Part shown: piece by piece, positions 1 to 6,640 of the stretch | How positions within the stretch are numbered: the first letter of the stretch is position 1 | Layout: each line of letters begins with the position of its first letter | Assembly: GCA_005879245.1 (NCBI GenBank) | Contig: VBLA01000005.1 | Coordinates: 1-9,718, forward strand | Source of the DNA: Deltaproteobacteria bacterium | Lineage (GTDB): Bacteria; Desulfobacterota; Binatia; DP-6 | Direction: 5' to 3' | DNA: 9,718 bases | Notes under the pieces: model-generated | Databases searched by the model: none | What the model saw: the letters and a program-made list of their open reading frames with translations, nothing else | What the model was told of the DNA's origin: nothing | Translations under genes and position numbers: made by a program

Positions 1-2
1 CG

Positions 3-2624
3 CTCACGGACGACGAGGTGCAGCGCGTCAAGGAAACCCTCGGCCTTGGTCCGCGTCCGGCCGAGCCAGTCGGCACCGAGCGGGTCGTTGCCGAGCGGGT
101 CGTGACGGAGCGCGACTCGACGGCGGAGCAGCTCGTGACGGCGCGCGAGCAGACCACGGAGACACGGCTCCGGGCTGGCGTCATCCGGCGCCGAACCGCG
201 TGCGAGGTCCTGAGGCGGGAGGAGTTGCCGCCCACAGGCCCCGTCGGTGGAGCGGTCGAGGATGTGCCACCGTCGCTCGATTTCGACGCCGTACCGCCGC
301 CACTCACCGAGGTCCCGCCGTCTCCCGCGGTGGATCCGCCACCCCTCGCACCGAGCGTCGCCACTGCTCCCGCGGCGGAGCCGGTGCCGGCGGACAGCGA
401 ACCGGCCGCCGTGCCAGCAGAGCCCGAGGAGAGCGCGCCGCCGGCGCCCGCGCCGGTCGTCACGCGTCCCGCTGTCGCGCAGGCTGCTCCCGCTGCCCGC
501 CCGGCGCCCCCCGCGGCCCCACCGCCCCCGGGCTTCGAGGAGATGCGGGGCGTCAAGGTCCTCGGCAAGATCGACCTGCGCAAGCCCGCCGTGCCGGCCC
601 CGGCGCCGGCGCAGCGCCCGGGTGAAGCTGCGCCCTCCGGCGAGGCGGCTGCGGGTCAGGGTGCCCCCAAGAAGAAGAAGGGCCGCAAGGTCATCCAGAA
701 GGCGGACATGGGTGACGTGATGGAGCGCGACTTCCAGCGGACCGGCAAGCGGCCGCAGAAGCGCCGAGCGCTCCCCGGAAAGGAGCAGCGGAAGACCGAG
801 ATCACGGTGCCGCGCGCGTCGAAGCGCGTGATCCGCATCTCGGAGGTGGTCACGGTCGGTGACCTGGCTAGAGCGATGGGCGTCAAGGGCGGCGAGATTC
901 TGAAGAAGCTCCTCGACATGGGCATGATGGCGACCATCAATCAGTCGCTCGATCACGACACAGCGGCGCTCGTCGCAGGGGAGTTCGACCATCAGGTCGA
1001 GAACGTCGCGATCGACGTGGAGCAGATGCTCGTCAGCGAGGAGGAAACGGCTCCCGACGAGGGGAAGGTCGGCCGGGCCCCCGTCGTCACCATGATGGGG
1101 CACGTCGATCACGGGAAGACCTCACTGCTCGACGCGATCCGGTCCACCGACGTGGCGGCCGGCGAGGCGGGTGGTATCACCCAGCACATCGGCGCCTATA
1201 CGGTCGAGGTGAACTCCCGGCAGGTGACCTTCCTCGACACCCCGGGTCACGAGGCGTTCACCGCCATGCGCGCGCGCGGCGCGAAGGTGACCGACATCGT
1301 CGTCCTGGTCGTGGCGGCCGACGATGGAGTCATGCCGCAGACGGTCGAGGCGATCAATCACGCTCGCGCCGCCGAGGTTTCGATCGTGGTCGCGGTGAAC
1401 AAGATCGACAAGCCGGGCGCGAACGCCGAGCGCGTGAAGCAGGAGCTGGGGAATCACGGGCTCGCGCCCGAGGAGTGGGGCGGCGATACGATCGTGGTCC
1501 CGGTGTCGGCGAAGTCCAAGGAGGGGATTTCGCACCTGCTCGACATGCTGCTCCTCCAGGCCGACGTGCTCGAGCTGAAGGCCAATCCCGGCCGCCTCGC
1601 CAAGGGCACGATCATCGAGGCCCGCCTCGACCGCGGGCGCGGTCCGGTCGCGACCGTCCTCGTGCAGGAGGGAACCCTGAACGTGGGCGACGCCTTCGTG
1701 TGCGGTACCCAGTACGGCCGGATCCGGGCCATGATGGACGATCGAGGTCGTCGCGTGGAACGCGCGGGGCCGTCGACGCCGGTCGAGATCCTCGGTCTGG
1801 GGGGCGTCCCCGAGGCCGGCGATACCTTCGTCGCCGTGCAGGACGATCAGAAAGCGCGTCAAGTCGCCGAGCACCGACGTGGCAAGCAGCGCGAGGCCGA
1901 AATGGCCAAGACCGCCAAGGTCTCGCTCGACGATCTCTACCAGCAGATCCAGACCGGGGCAGTGAAAGAGCTGAAGGTCGTGCTCAAGGCCGACGTCCAG
2001 GGGTCGGTCGAGGCGATGAGCGACGCCCTTCGCCGCCTCTCCACCGACGACGTCCGCCTGACTGTCCTCCATGGCTCGGTCGGCGGCATCACCGAGTCGG
2101 ACGTGCTGCTGGCGTCGGCCTCGAACGCGGTGATCATCGGCTTCAACGTGCGCCCGGAGCCGAAGGCCGCCGCGCTCGCCGAGCGCGAAGGGGTCGACAT
2201 CCGTTCGTACACGGTCATCTACGAGGGCGTGAACGACGTCCGCGACGCCCTCGAGGGGTTGCTGGAGCCGACCCTGCAGGAGAAGGTCCTCGGTCGCGCC
2301 GAGGTCCGGCAGCTGTTCACCGTGTCCGGTGTCGGCTTGGTGGCGGGCTGCTTCGTCACCGACGGGAAGATGACTCGCGGCGCCAAGGCGCGGCTGCTTC
2401 GGGACCACGTGGTCGTGCACGACGGACGCCTCTCCAGCCTCCGGCGCTTCAAGGAGGATGCGCGCGAAGTGACGAGCGGCTACGAATGTGGTCTGTCGCT
2501 CGAGTCCTATCAGGACCTGAAGGTGGGCGACGTTGTCGAGGCCTATGAGGTCGAACAGGTGGCTCGCCGCCTCGGGGCACCGGCCGGCGCGAAGGGCGCA
2601 CAGGCGGCAGAGCGCTCGGCCTGA
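3..2624 (+). CDS. infB: Translation initiation factor IF-2 (5' end outside window)
   Basis: IF-2 is the GTPase that brings fMet-tRNA to the 30S subunit and promotes 50S joining. The frame is open from the first bases, and the residues before the GTG at 18 ([14 protein letters not shown]) look like the end of a first IF2_N domain, so the true start lies upstream. Counting from the GTG at 18: a Pro/Ala-rich linker spans about 70-220, a Lys-rich patch lies near 220-255, and a second IF2_N-like domain lies at about 268-330. The GTPase domain shows G1 GHVDHGKTS (361-369), G2 with GGITQHIG (385-392), G3 DTPGH (407-411), G4 NKID (461-464) and G5 SAK (497-499). Beta-barrel domain II, domain III and the tRNA-binding C2 barrel follow to the TGA at 2622-2624. 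All GTPase motifs are intact. A DUF503 gene follows after 18 bases. Confidence 0.98.
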   Translation, partial: LTDDEVQRVKETLGLGPRPAEPVGTERVVAERVVTERDSTAEQLVTAREQTTETRLRAGVIRRRTACEVLRREELPPTGPVGGAVEDVPPSLDFDAVPPPLTEVPPSPAVDPPPLAPSVATAPAAEPVPADSEPAAVPAEPEESAPPAPAPVVTRPAVAQAAPAARPAPPAAPPPPGFEEMRGVKVLGKIDLRKPAVPAPAPAQRPGEAAPSGEAAAGQGAPKKKKGRKVIQKADMGDVMERDFQRTGKRPQKRRALPGKEQRKTEITVPRASKRVIRISEVVTVGDLARAMGVKGGEILKKLLDMGMMATINQSLDHDTAALVAGEFDHQVENVAIDVEQMLVSEEETAPDEGKVGRAPVVTMMGHVDHGKTSLLDAIRSTDVAAGEAGGITQHIGAYTVEVNSRQVTFLDTPGHEAFTAMRARGAKVTDIVVLVVAADDGVMPQTVEAINHARAAEVSIVVAVNKIDKPGANAERVKQELGNHGLAPEEWGGDTIVVPVSAKSKEGISHLLDMLLLQADVLELKANPGRLAKGTIIEARLDRGRGPVATVLVQEGTLNVGDAFVCGTQYGRIRAMMDDRGRRVERAGPSTPVEILGLGGVPEAGDTFVAVQDDQKARQVAEHRRGKQREAEMAKTAKVSLDDLYQQIQTGAVKELKVVLKADVQGSVEAMSDALRRLSTDDVRLTVLHGSVGGITESDVLLASASNAVIIGFNVRPEPKAAALAEREGVDIRSYTVIYEGVNDVRDALEGLLEPTLQEKVLGRAEVRQLFTVSGVGLVAGCFVTDGKMTRGAKARLLRDHVVVHDGRLSSLRRFKEDAREVTSGYECGLSLESYQDLKVGDVVEAYEVEQVARRLGAPAGAKGAQAAERSA

Positions 2625-2642
2625 TCTTCCCCGGGCGGGCCC

Positions 2643-2930
2643 ATGGTCGTCGGGGTACTCCGCTTGGAGCTGCTGCTGCCCGAGAACCACTCACTCAAGG
2701 GCAAGCGGAGCGTGCTCCGCACGATCAAGGCGCGCGTGCAGAACAAGTTCAACGTGTCGATCGCCGAGTGCGAGGAGCACGATCTCTGGCAGCGCGCCGT
2801 CCTCGGAGTGAGCCAGGTGGGCGCGGATCGGGAGCACGTGGACAGCTGTCTCCGCCACGTCGTCTCCTTCATCGAGGAGCTCGGGGTGGCCGAGCTGGGC
2901 GCGGAGCGGCTCGAGTTCCTGCACTACTGA
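2643..2930 (+). CDS. ylxP: DUF503 family protein (YlxP-like)
   Basis: This is a 95-residue protein of the DUF503/YlxP family, which commonly sits between infB and rbfA. The family hallmarks are visible: an N-terminal beta strand (VVGVLRLELLLPE), the HSLKGKRSVLR motif at about residues 16-26, a second half reading VSIAECEEHDLWQRAVLGV, and a C-terminal helix. The ATG at 2643 gives the family's usual length. The sequence before it is G-rich but has no clear Shine-Dalgarno, so translation may be coupled to infB, which ends 18 bases upstream. The biochemical role of the family is not firmly established; YlxP has been linked to ribosome maturation, and the neighbours here fit that. rbfA starts 10 bases after the stop. 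Confidence 0.93.
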   Translation: MVVGVLRLELLLPENHSLKGKRSVLRTIKARVQNKFNVSIAECEEHDLWQRAVLGVSQVGADREHVDSCLRHVVSFIEELGVAELGAERLEFLHY

Positions 2931-2940
2931 GGACGCGGTC

Positions 2941-3309
2941 ATGGCGGAACGGCGGCCGGAGCGGGTTGCGCACCTCGTGCAGGCGGAGCTGGCTCGCTGG
3001 CTGCTCCGTGAGGCCGGGGATCCGCGCCTGCAGCAAGTGACGATCACGGACGTGCGCATGTCGCCTGACCTGCGCCTGGCGCGGGTCTACGTCCGGACGC
3101 TCGCAGGCCCGGAGGGAGGGGAGGCGGCGCTGCGCGCCCTCCGGCGGGGGGCCCCACATCTGCGTAGCGTGCTCGGGCGTGAGCTCGGCCTGCGCGTGAC
3201 TCCCGAGCTCCGCTTCGAGTACGACACGATGCCCGACCAGGCCCGGCGGGTGGACGAGCTGCTGCGCCAGGGCGCGCCGCCGCCGAAGTCCGACGAGGAA
3301 GACCAGTGA
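2941..3309 (+). CDS. rbfA: Ribosome-binding factor A
   Basis: RbfA is a small KH-fold protein that binds the 30S subunit near the 5' end of 16S rRNA and helps late maturation and cold adaptation. The 122-residue product has the family's usual length. It begins with the typical RPERVAHLVQAELARWL helix, continues with DPRLQQVTITDVRMSPDLRLARVYV (the conserved strand-turn carrying the family 'MSPDLR' block), and ends with LRVTPELRFEYD and a helix before a short acidic tail. The ATG at 2941 is preceded by GAGGA at 2929-2933, overlapping the stop of the DUF503 gene, at good spacing. The stop TGA overlaps the GTG start of truB, so the two are translationally coupled. Confidence 0.95.
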   Translation: MAERRPERVAHLVQAELARWLLREAGDPRLQQVTITDVRMSPDLRLARVYVRTLAGPEGGEAALRALRRGAPHLRSVLGRELGLRVTPELRFEYDTMPDQARRVDELLRQGAPPPKSDEEDQ

Positions 3310-4187
3310 CCGGCCTCCTGCTCGTCGACAAGCCCGAAGGCATGACGTCGGCCGGCGCCATCCGTGCGCTCAAGCCGCGCCTCGGTCGGACCAAGGTCGG
3401 ACACCTCGGAACGCTCGATCCCTTCGCCAGTGGCCTCCTGCCGCTCTGTCTCGGCGAGGCGACGAAGGTCGCCCGGTACCTGCTCGCGGAACGCAAGGCC
3501 TACACGGGAACGATCCGTCTCGGAGTCGTCACCGACACGCTCGATCGGACGGGCCAGCCGCTCGAGTCGATGCCCGTGCCGCCGATCGCCCAGATGGCTC
3601 TCGACGCCCTGGCAACGCGCTTCACCGGGCCCCAGGAGCAGGTGCCGCCCATGTACTCCGCGCTCAAACGCGCGGGCGTTCCGCTCTACAAGCTCGCGCG
3701 CCGCGGGATCGAGGTGGAGCGTCAACCGCGTCAGGTCGAGATCACGCGGCTGGACCTCGTGCGGCATGACGAGGAGCGGATCGACTTCTCGGTCGTGTGT
3801 TCGAAGGGCACGTACGTGCGCGTCCTCGCCGCCGACCTGGGGCGGGCGCTCGGCACGGTCGCCCACCTGGAGGGCCTGCGACGCACGCGGGTGGGACAGT
3901 TCTCGATCGAACAGGCGACACCGCTCGCCACACTCGCGGCGTCGGCGGCTGAGGAGTCTCTCCCGCTCCTCGGCGTGCGCGAAGCGCTGGCCGGATACGC
4001 GGCCTTCCCGGCACCGGCCGTGGGCGTTGCGCGCCTGCGCCGAGGACAACAGGAGCCGCTCAGCAGTCTGCCGGCACCCCGCTCTGCCGGGGAGACGGCA
4101 CTCGTCCTCGACCCGGCGGGCGAGGTCGCCGCGGTGATCGAGGCGGCGGGCAGCTCGTGGAGATTGGTGCGCCTGCTCGGCTCGTAG
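3306..4187 (+). CDS. truB: tRNA pseudouridine(55) synthase
   Basis: TruB isomerises U55 in the T-loop of tRNAs to pseudouridine. The 293-residue product carries motif I near the N-terminus (LLLVDKPEGMTS, from residue 4) and the catalytic motif GHLGTLDPFASGLLPL with Asp38 as the presumed nucleophile (E. coli Asp48). Tyr66 in the KAYTGTIRLG segment matches the E. coli base-stacking Tyr76. The CSKGTYVR block (165-172) carries the conserved Arg. A PUA-like C-terminal region follows. The GTG at 3306 is chosen because the N-terminal motif starts immediately and GTGA overlaps the rbfA stop by 4 bases; GAGGAA at 3295-3300 is a suitable Shine-Dalgarno. The gene is intact. Instead of rpsO, an accessory stretch follows it. 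Confidence 0.97.
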   Translation: MTGLLLVDKPEGMTSAGAIRALKPRLGRTKVGHLGTLDPFASGLLPLCLGEATKVARYLLAERKAYTGTIRLGVVTDTLDRTGQPLESMPVPPIAQMALDALATRFTGPQEQVPPMYSALKRAGVPLYKLARRGIEVERQPRQVEITRLDLVRHDEERIDFSVVCSKGTYVRVLAADLGRALGTVAHLEGLRRTRVGQFSIEQATPLATLAASAAEESLPLLGVREALAGYAAFPAPAVGVARLRRGQQEPLSSLPAPRSAGETALVLDPAGEVAAVIEAAGSSWRLVRLLGS

Positions 4188-4191
4188 TACG

Positions 4192-4209
4192 TGCGCTTTA
4201 CAATGCGCA
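4192..4209 (+). other. Small inverted repeat just after truB
   Basis: TGCGC and GCGCA arms flank an 8-base AT-rich loop four bases after the truB stop. There is no T-run on either side, so this is not a convincing intrinsic terminator. It may simply mark the mRNA 3' region or be chance. Confidence 0.25.
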
Positions 4210-4212
4210 GGG

Positions 4213-4296
4213 CCGGACGTCCTCGACTTCTTCGAGACGCTCGCGCTCCTCGTCGCCGTGCGCGACTTCCTCGACGAGGAGGGCGAGCTGCCGTAG
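4213..4296 (+). pseudogene. Short protein remnant (C-terminal fragment, + strand)
   Basis: One + frame reads 27 protein-like codons, PDVLDFFETLALLVAVRD followed by FLDEEGELP, and then a stop at 4294-4296. After the stop the same frame continues with WGDYAARKAP before a second stop. The pattern of a 'vLdFFEtlalLv...fLdee' helix pair followed by a Trp-containing segment recalls DUF4760-like hypothetical proteins as I remember them, with a nonsense codon in the middle. There is no start codon or upstream domain, and the frame runs back into truB. It is probably a decayed fragment, and chance coding in a high-G+C strand cannot be excluded. Confidence 0.3.
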
Positions 4297-4354
4297 TGGG
4301 GCGACTACGCCGCCCGAAAAGCCCCCGGGGCGAACTCGCGGAGGTAGGCGACGG

Positions 4355-4636
4355 TTAAGCGGGGAGGCGCGGTCGCGCCGCTACCCGCGCGACCCACTCT
4401 GCCGCGAGGTGAGCGCGCTCCGCGGAGTAAGCCGCTCGCACGGCGTGGGCCTCGCTGCGGGTGCGCGCCTCCTGCGCCTGGAGCCTCAGCTCCCGCGTCT
4501 CCTCGCGGAGCAGGCGGGTCTGCGCGATGTCGATTCGGGCTCGCGAGATGGCGGCGACCCCTTTCCAGATCATCGCCTGCGTCACGTTGGCGAGGTCGTG
4601 GAACTCCTGCGATGTCGGATACCGCATCCAGCCCAT
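4355..4636 (-). CDS. Small charged helical hypothetical protein
   Basis: This is a 93-residue ORF on the minus strand, of a family I do not recognise. It starts at the ATG ending at 4636 (CAT 4634-4636). The upstream minus-strand sequence AGAAGGGG followed by TGCGGG gives a good Shine-Dalgarno at normal spacing, which favours this start over the longer frame beginning at 4768. The N-terminus reads MGWMRYPTSQEFHDLANVTQ and is followed by AMIWKGVAAISRARIDIAQT. The rest is a long Arg/Glu/Ala-rich helix (about residues 33-80, RLLREETRELRLQAQEARTR) with coiled-coil-like spacing. It has no signal peptide and no membrane segment. The amino-acid mix is balanced, unlike the Arg/Pro-rich shadow frames around it. 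It is the last ORF of the minus-strand islet and stops 168 bases from the end of truB. Confidence 0.45.
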   Translation of the reverse strand: MGWMRYPTSQEFHDLANVTQAMIWKGVAAISRARIDIAQTRLLREETRELRLQAQEARTRSEAHAVRAAYSAERAHLAAEWVARVAARPRLPA

Positions 4637-4893
4637 CCCGCACCCCTTCTCTTCCAGCACTCCCCGCCCCGTCAACATCCGCCCCCGCCCACTGGTCGCC
4701 TGTCGGCGGCGCGAGTCTCTCCTAGGTCCGGAAGGCCGCGTCAAACCCGCAAAAACGGGATATGGCACCCCTTAATACGTGAGGCGGCGCGCCCCGGTGG
4801 TGGCTCCGCCGCCAGCCCGGGGGCGAACTCGCCGAGGTGGTGGAGGTGTTCGACCGGCAGTGCTGGCGGAGCACGCGCGGCCCGGCGCGCAGG

Positions 4894-5116
4894 TCAGGGC
4901 CGCAGATGGCGCTCGAGCGTCGCGGGGTGCCCGGCCCACTTCGCGGCGAAGAGCGCCCGGTGCGCGGCGAGCAGCTCGGCCTCCCGTCTCGCGGAGAAAC
5001 ACACGCCGCCGGGTCACGCTGCCGCCATCCACGTGGAGAAAGAAGGCGTGGTGCGCGACGGTCGGGCGGATGCCGGCGAGGAGCAGGCGCTCGACGAGGT
5101 CGACGTCGTACCTCAC
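4894..5116 (-). pseudogene. Frameshifted small hypothetical ORF
   Basis: From a GTG ending at 5116 the minus strand reads VRYDVDLVERLLLAGIRPTV then AHHAFFLHVDGGSVTRR. From about 5010 the protein-like sequence jumps to the frame one base further on: GGVCFSARREAELLAAHRAL then FAAKWAGHPATLERHLRP, ending at the TGA at 4894-4896. The second frame has a TGA right before the junction (within GTGACC), so no single frame joins the halves; one surplus base near 5008-5015 explains it. The joined product would be about 75 residues, of unrecognised family. AAAGGGG lies close upstream of the GTG, and the Cys-rich gene ends 12 bases upstream, so the two were probably co-transcribed. A sequencing error is possible. 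Confidence 0.4.
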
Positions 5117-5128
5117 CGCCCCTTTTGG

Positions 5129-5434
5129 TCATCGACGGTTACATCCCGGCAGCGGCGCGCTCAGGGCCTCGCCCCCTGACTGGACTGCGGCCACGGCGAC
5201 CCAGGGCTCCTCCGCCGTCGCGACGACGGTGGCCTCGCAGTCGTCGCCGCGGCACGCGTCGGCCGCGGCCACCGTGCCGAGCAGTCGCCGGGCAACGCAG
5301 TCCCGGGCGGCGCAGCCGTAGACGCGGAATGTCTCGGCTTGCCCCTGCCAGTGCAGTCGCGCTCGACAGTTAGGCGAGCCGCACGCCGCAGACAGCCCTA
5401 GGGCGAACAGGAGCGTCAGCGAACGGTTCTTCAT
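5129..5434 (-). CDS. Small exported Cys-rich protein (possible lipoprotein)
   Basis: This is a 101-residue protein of unrecognised family. The N-terminus MKNRSLTLLFALGLSAAC is a clear Sec signal peptide: Lys2 and Arg4, a 12-residue hydrophobic core, then SAAC. The lipobox is imperfect (Ser at -3), so it is either a lipoprotein anchored at Cys18 or is cleaved nearby by signal peptidase I. The mature part has seven Cys: three CX4C pairs (18/23, 41/46, 61/66) and a lone Cys98, which suggests disulphides outside the cytoplasm. The ATG ending at 5434 is chosen because the signal peptide starts there. The same frame stays open to 5632 without a convincing start, and an AGGAAGG lies 17 bases upstream, rather far. 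An AT-rich CATTATTGT about 30 bases upstream could be part of a promoter. The TGA overlaps an ATG in ATGA. Confidence 0.55.
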   Translation of the reverse strand: MKNRSLTLLFALGLSAACGSPNCRARLHWQGQAETFRVYGCAARDCVARRLLGTVAAADACRGDDCEATVVATAEEPWVAVAAVQSGGEALSAPLPGCNRR

Positions 5435-5696
5435 GGAGCGGCCGTGTTGGGCCTTCCTGACAATAATGGCATCACGTACATCGCGCGCATCCTCGACCAC
5501 TAGGAGCGGCTCCATGGTCACTGGCTTGCCCGAGCGGCCGACGAAGCGTAACCCCCCCAACACGTGAGCGCCTAGCGAGATGCCGTTTGGCGGCGTCGAA
5601 ACGCCGTCCACAACGACGCGTTCGCGAGTCAAGGGGCGGAGCGACGCCCTCGCGGAGGCGCGAGATGGCGGGGGGAATGGCGCCGGGGAGCGGTGC

Positions 5697-5829
5697 CGCT
5701 ACGGACAGAGCGGAGTTCTTGGGGCTCACCTTACGCCTACAGGTCGGGAGCCAGCAGATGCCCCGGTCGCGGGCGTAGAGCCTGCCGCTGCCATTCGCGG
5801 TGCTTCTCGGGGGGGCCCCTGTTCGGCAT
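5697..5829 (-). pseudogene. HNH-endonuclease-like remnant, frameshifted
   Basis: The minus strand has an ATG (5829-5827) overlapping the stop of the upstream ORF (TGATG) and reads MPNRGPPEKHREWQRQ. Near 5781-5790 the meaningful sequence moves by one base to LYARDRGICWLPTCRRKV then SPKNSALSV. This resembles the start of many HNH nucleases (a 'yxRDrGiCwlCgrxVsp' Cys-knuckle half). The expected Asp-His pair and second half are not readable: the frame continues as APLPGAIPPAISR without the His or Asn residues. A run of seven C residues on this strand (G at 5809-5815) is a plausible slippage site but alone would give a different N-terminus. The nuclease assignment rests on one half-motif and is tentative. 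Confidence 0.35.
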
Positions 5830-6151
5830 CAGGTCTCGAGGCCCAGCATCGACAGCTTCCGCGCGATCGACTCCCCGAGCTGCGTCAGCTCGCGCACGAC
5901 CGGCAGGAACGCCCGGCGCCTCGCGCTCACCAGCGCGTCCTGCCGCATTGAGCCACGCCTGGCCGCTCTGGCACGAGCTCGTCGAACACGACAAGGCGGA
6001 CGATCGTCCGCTGCTGCTGCAACAGCGCGTCGTCGCCGCCGAGGTCGCTGGCGTATTCCTCGCAGCGCGCCGTGAGCCACTTCCCCGTCGCCGTCCGCAT
6101 GTCGATCGTGTGCCGGCCGAGCACGCGGATCGCGTTCTTCATGCTCGACAC
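5829..6151 (-). pseudogene. Conserved phage-type hypothetical protein, frameshifted
   Basis: From a GTG ending at 6151 (GAGG six to seven bases upstream) or the ATG ending at 6142, the minus strand reads [20 protein letters not shown] then [39 protein letters not shown]. Between about 5990 and 5940 the frame breaks, probably twice: QAWLNAAG appears in a second frame and DALVSARRRAFLPVVREL then TQLGESIARKLSMLGLET in a third, ending at 5829. Together they match the layout of a small (about 110-130 residues) hypothetical protein I recall from high-G+C genomes and phage-like contigs ('...RTxxGkxlxxwxxxLxxDLGGxxalSxQQxxlvxLav... LvnxRrRxlxPVvrErxxLadxlaryLxxLGLe'). Its function is unknown to me; a place next to an HNH gene would suit a phage packaging region. 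The frame is open upstream to 6292, so the native N-terminus is uncertain. Confidence 0.5.
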
Positions 6152-6236
6152 GCCCGACCTCGAGTAGGGCCGCTTCGGGCCGCCGGTCCGCTTCTTCGGC
6201 GGGGCAGGGCAATCCGCTAACTCGGTCTTGGAGGCT

Positions 6237-6265
6237 CGGGGCTCAACCCCGCGACGTCGTTGAGC
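6237..6265 (+). promoter_or_regulatory. Two mutually exclusive hairpins in the rpsO leader
   Basis: Two perfect inverted repeats share bases: CGGGG/CCCCG around a CTCAA loop (6237-6251) and GCTCAAC/GTTGAGC around an 11-base loop (6241-6247 with 6259-6265). They cannot form together. They lie about 35-95 bases upstream of the rpsO coding sequence, where S15 leader RNAs of many bacteria fold for autoregulation. No sequence match to a known S15 leader class is claimed. Confidence 0.35.
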
Positions 6266-6330
6266 ATGCGACGCGCGCGGGAACGTCGGCATCTGTCGCG
6301 GCGGTCGCCCCGGAGCGCACGCGTGAGATC

Positions 6331-6567
6331 GTGCAGTCGTACCGGCAGCACCCGACGGATACCGGTTCGCCCGAAGTGCAGATCGCGCTTCTGAGCAACC
6401 GCATCGGGTATCTGACCGGGCACTTTCAGCTCCACCGCAAGGATCACCATTCCCGTCGCGGTCTACTGAAGCTTGTCGGGCAGCGACGTCGCTTGCTCGA
6501 CTATCTGAAGCGGCGTGATTTCCACCGCTACAAGGCTGTTATCGAGCGGCTGGGAATCCGCAAGTAG
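6331..6567 (+). CDS. rpsO: 30S ribosomal protein S15 (start codon problem)
   Basis: S15 binds the 16S rRNA central domain early in 30S assembly. From the GTG at 6331 the product is 78 residues and shows the family core: [19 protein letters not shown], the [20 protein letters not shown] region with the rRNA-binding DHHSRRGL block, [20 protein letters not shown] and the tail [10 protein letters not shown]15 is normally about 89 residues. The missing N-terminal helix is present in frame upstream (6307-6330 reads A-P-E-R-T-R-E-I), so the conserved reading extends to about 6298. No ATG, GTG or TTG occurs in this frame from 6130 to 6330, however. Either the GTG at 6331 is used with a shortened N-terminus, or the native start was lost or mutated. 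GGAG at 6312-6315 is too far from 6331 to be an ideal Shine-Dalgarno. Confidence 0.93.
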   Translation: MQSYRQHPTDTGSPEVQIALLSNRIGYLTGHFQLHRKDHHSRRGLLKLVGQRRRLLDYLKRRDFHRYKAVIERLGIRK

Positions 6568-6622
6568 CGTATCCCTTCCTCTTCCTCCCTCTCTCAGTCC
6601 TCCTCGCCAGATGTTCTGCGAT

Positions 6623-6640
6623 TGCGGCCATGGAGCCGCA
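6623..6640 (+). promoter_or_regulatory. Hairpin directly upstream of the pnp ribosome-binding site
   Basis: A perfect 6-bp inverted repeat, TGCGGC and GCCGCA with a 6-base loop CATGGA, ends one base before the pnp Shine-Dalgarno GGGAGAGG (6641-6648). In E. coli a leader stem-loop upstream of pnp is cut by RNase III and controls pnp expression. This much smaller hairpin is in the corresponding place, but a shared function is inference only. The sequence between rpsO and the hairpin (6568-6610) is pyrimidine-rich and shows no T-run terminator. Confidence 0.35.

Noticed and set aside
1122..2690. A 522-codon open frame antisense to infB
   Set aside because: It mirrors the codon structure of a clearly functional infB, and its translation is His/Arg/Leu-rich with no recognisable motif.
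4744..4760. Intrinsic terminator at CCCG-caaaaa-CGGG
   Set aside because: The stem is only four base pairs, and the adjoining T-run on the minus strand is in the loop and not after the stem.
4157..5179. A 340-codon open frame on the + strand covering half of the islet
   Set aside because: Its product is almost only Arg, Ser, Ala, Pro and Gly with no domain pattern, it begins inside truB, and the more protein-like readings in the same stretch lie on the minus strand. It is a typical high-G+C shadow.
5445..5502. + strand peptide tail LGLPDNNGITYIARILDH before a TAG
   Set aside because: It reads like a protein C-terminus, but it is short, has no supported upstream part, and lies opposite the frame that leads into the exported Cys-rich protein. 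Chance is as likely.
4188..6297. Insertion sequence or integrated element with defined ends
   Set aside because: No transposase or integrase domain, no terminal inverted repeats, no target duplication and no tRNA gene were visible, so I call it only an accessory islet.
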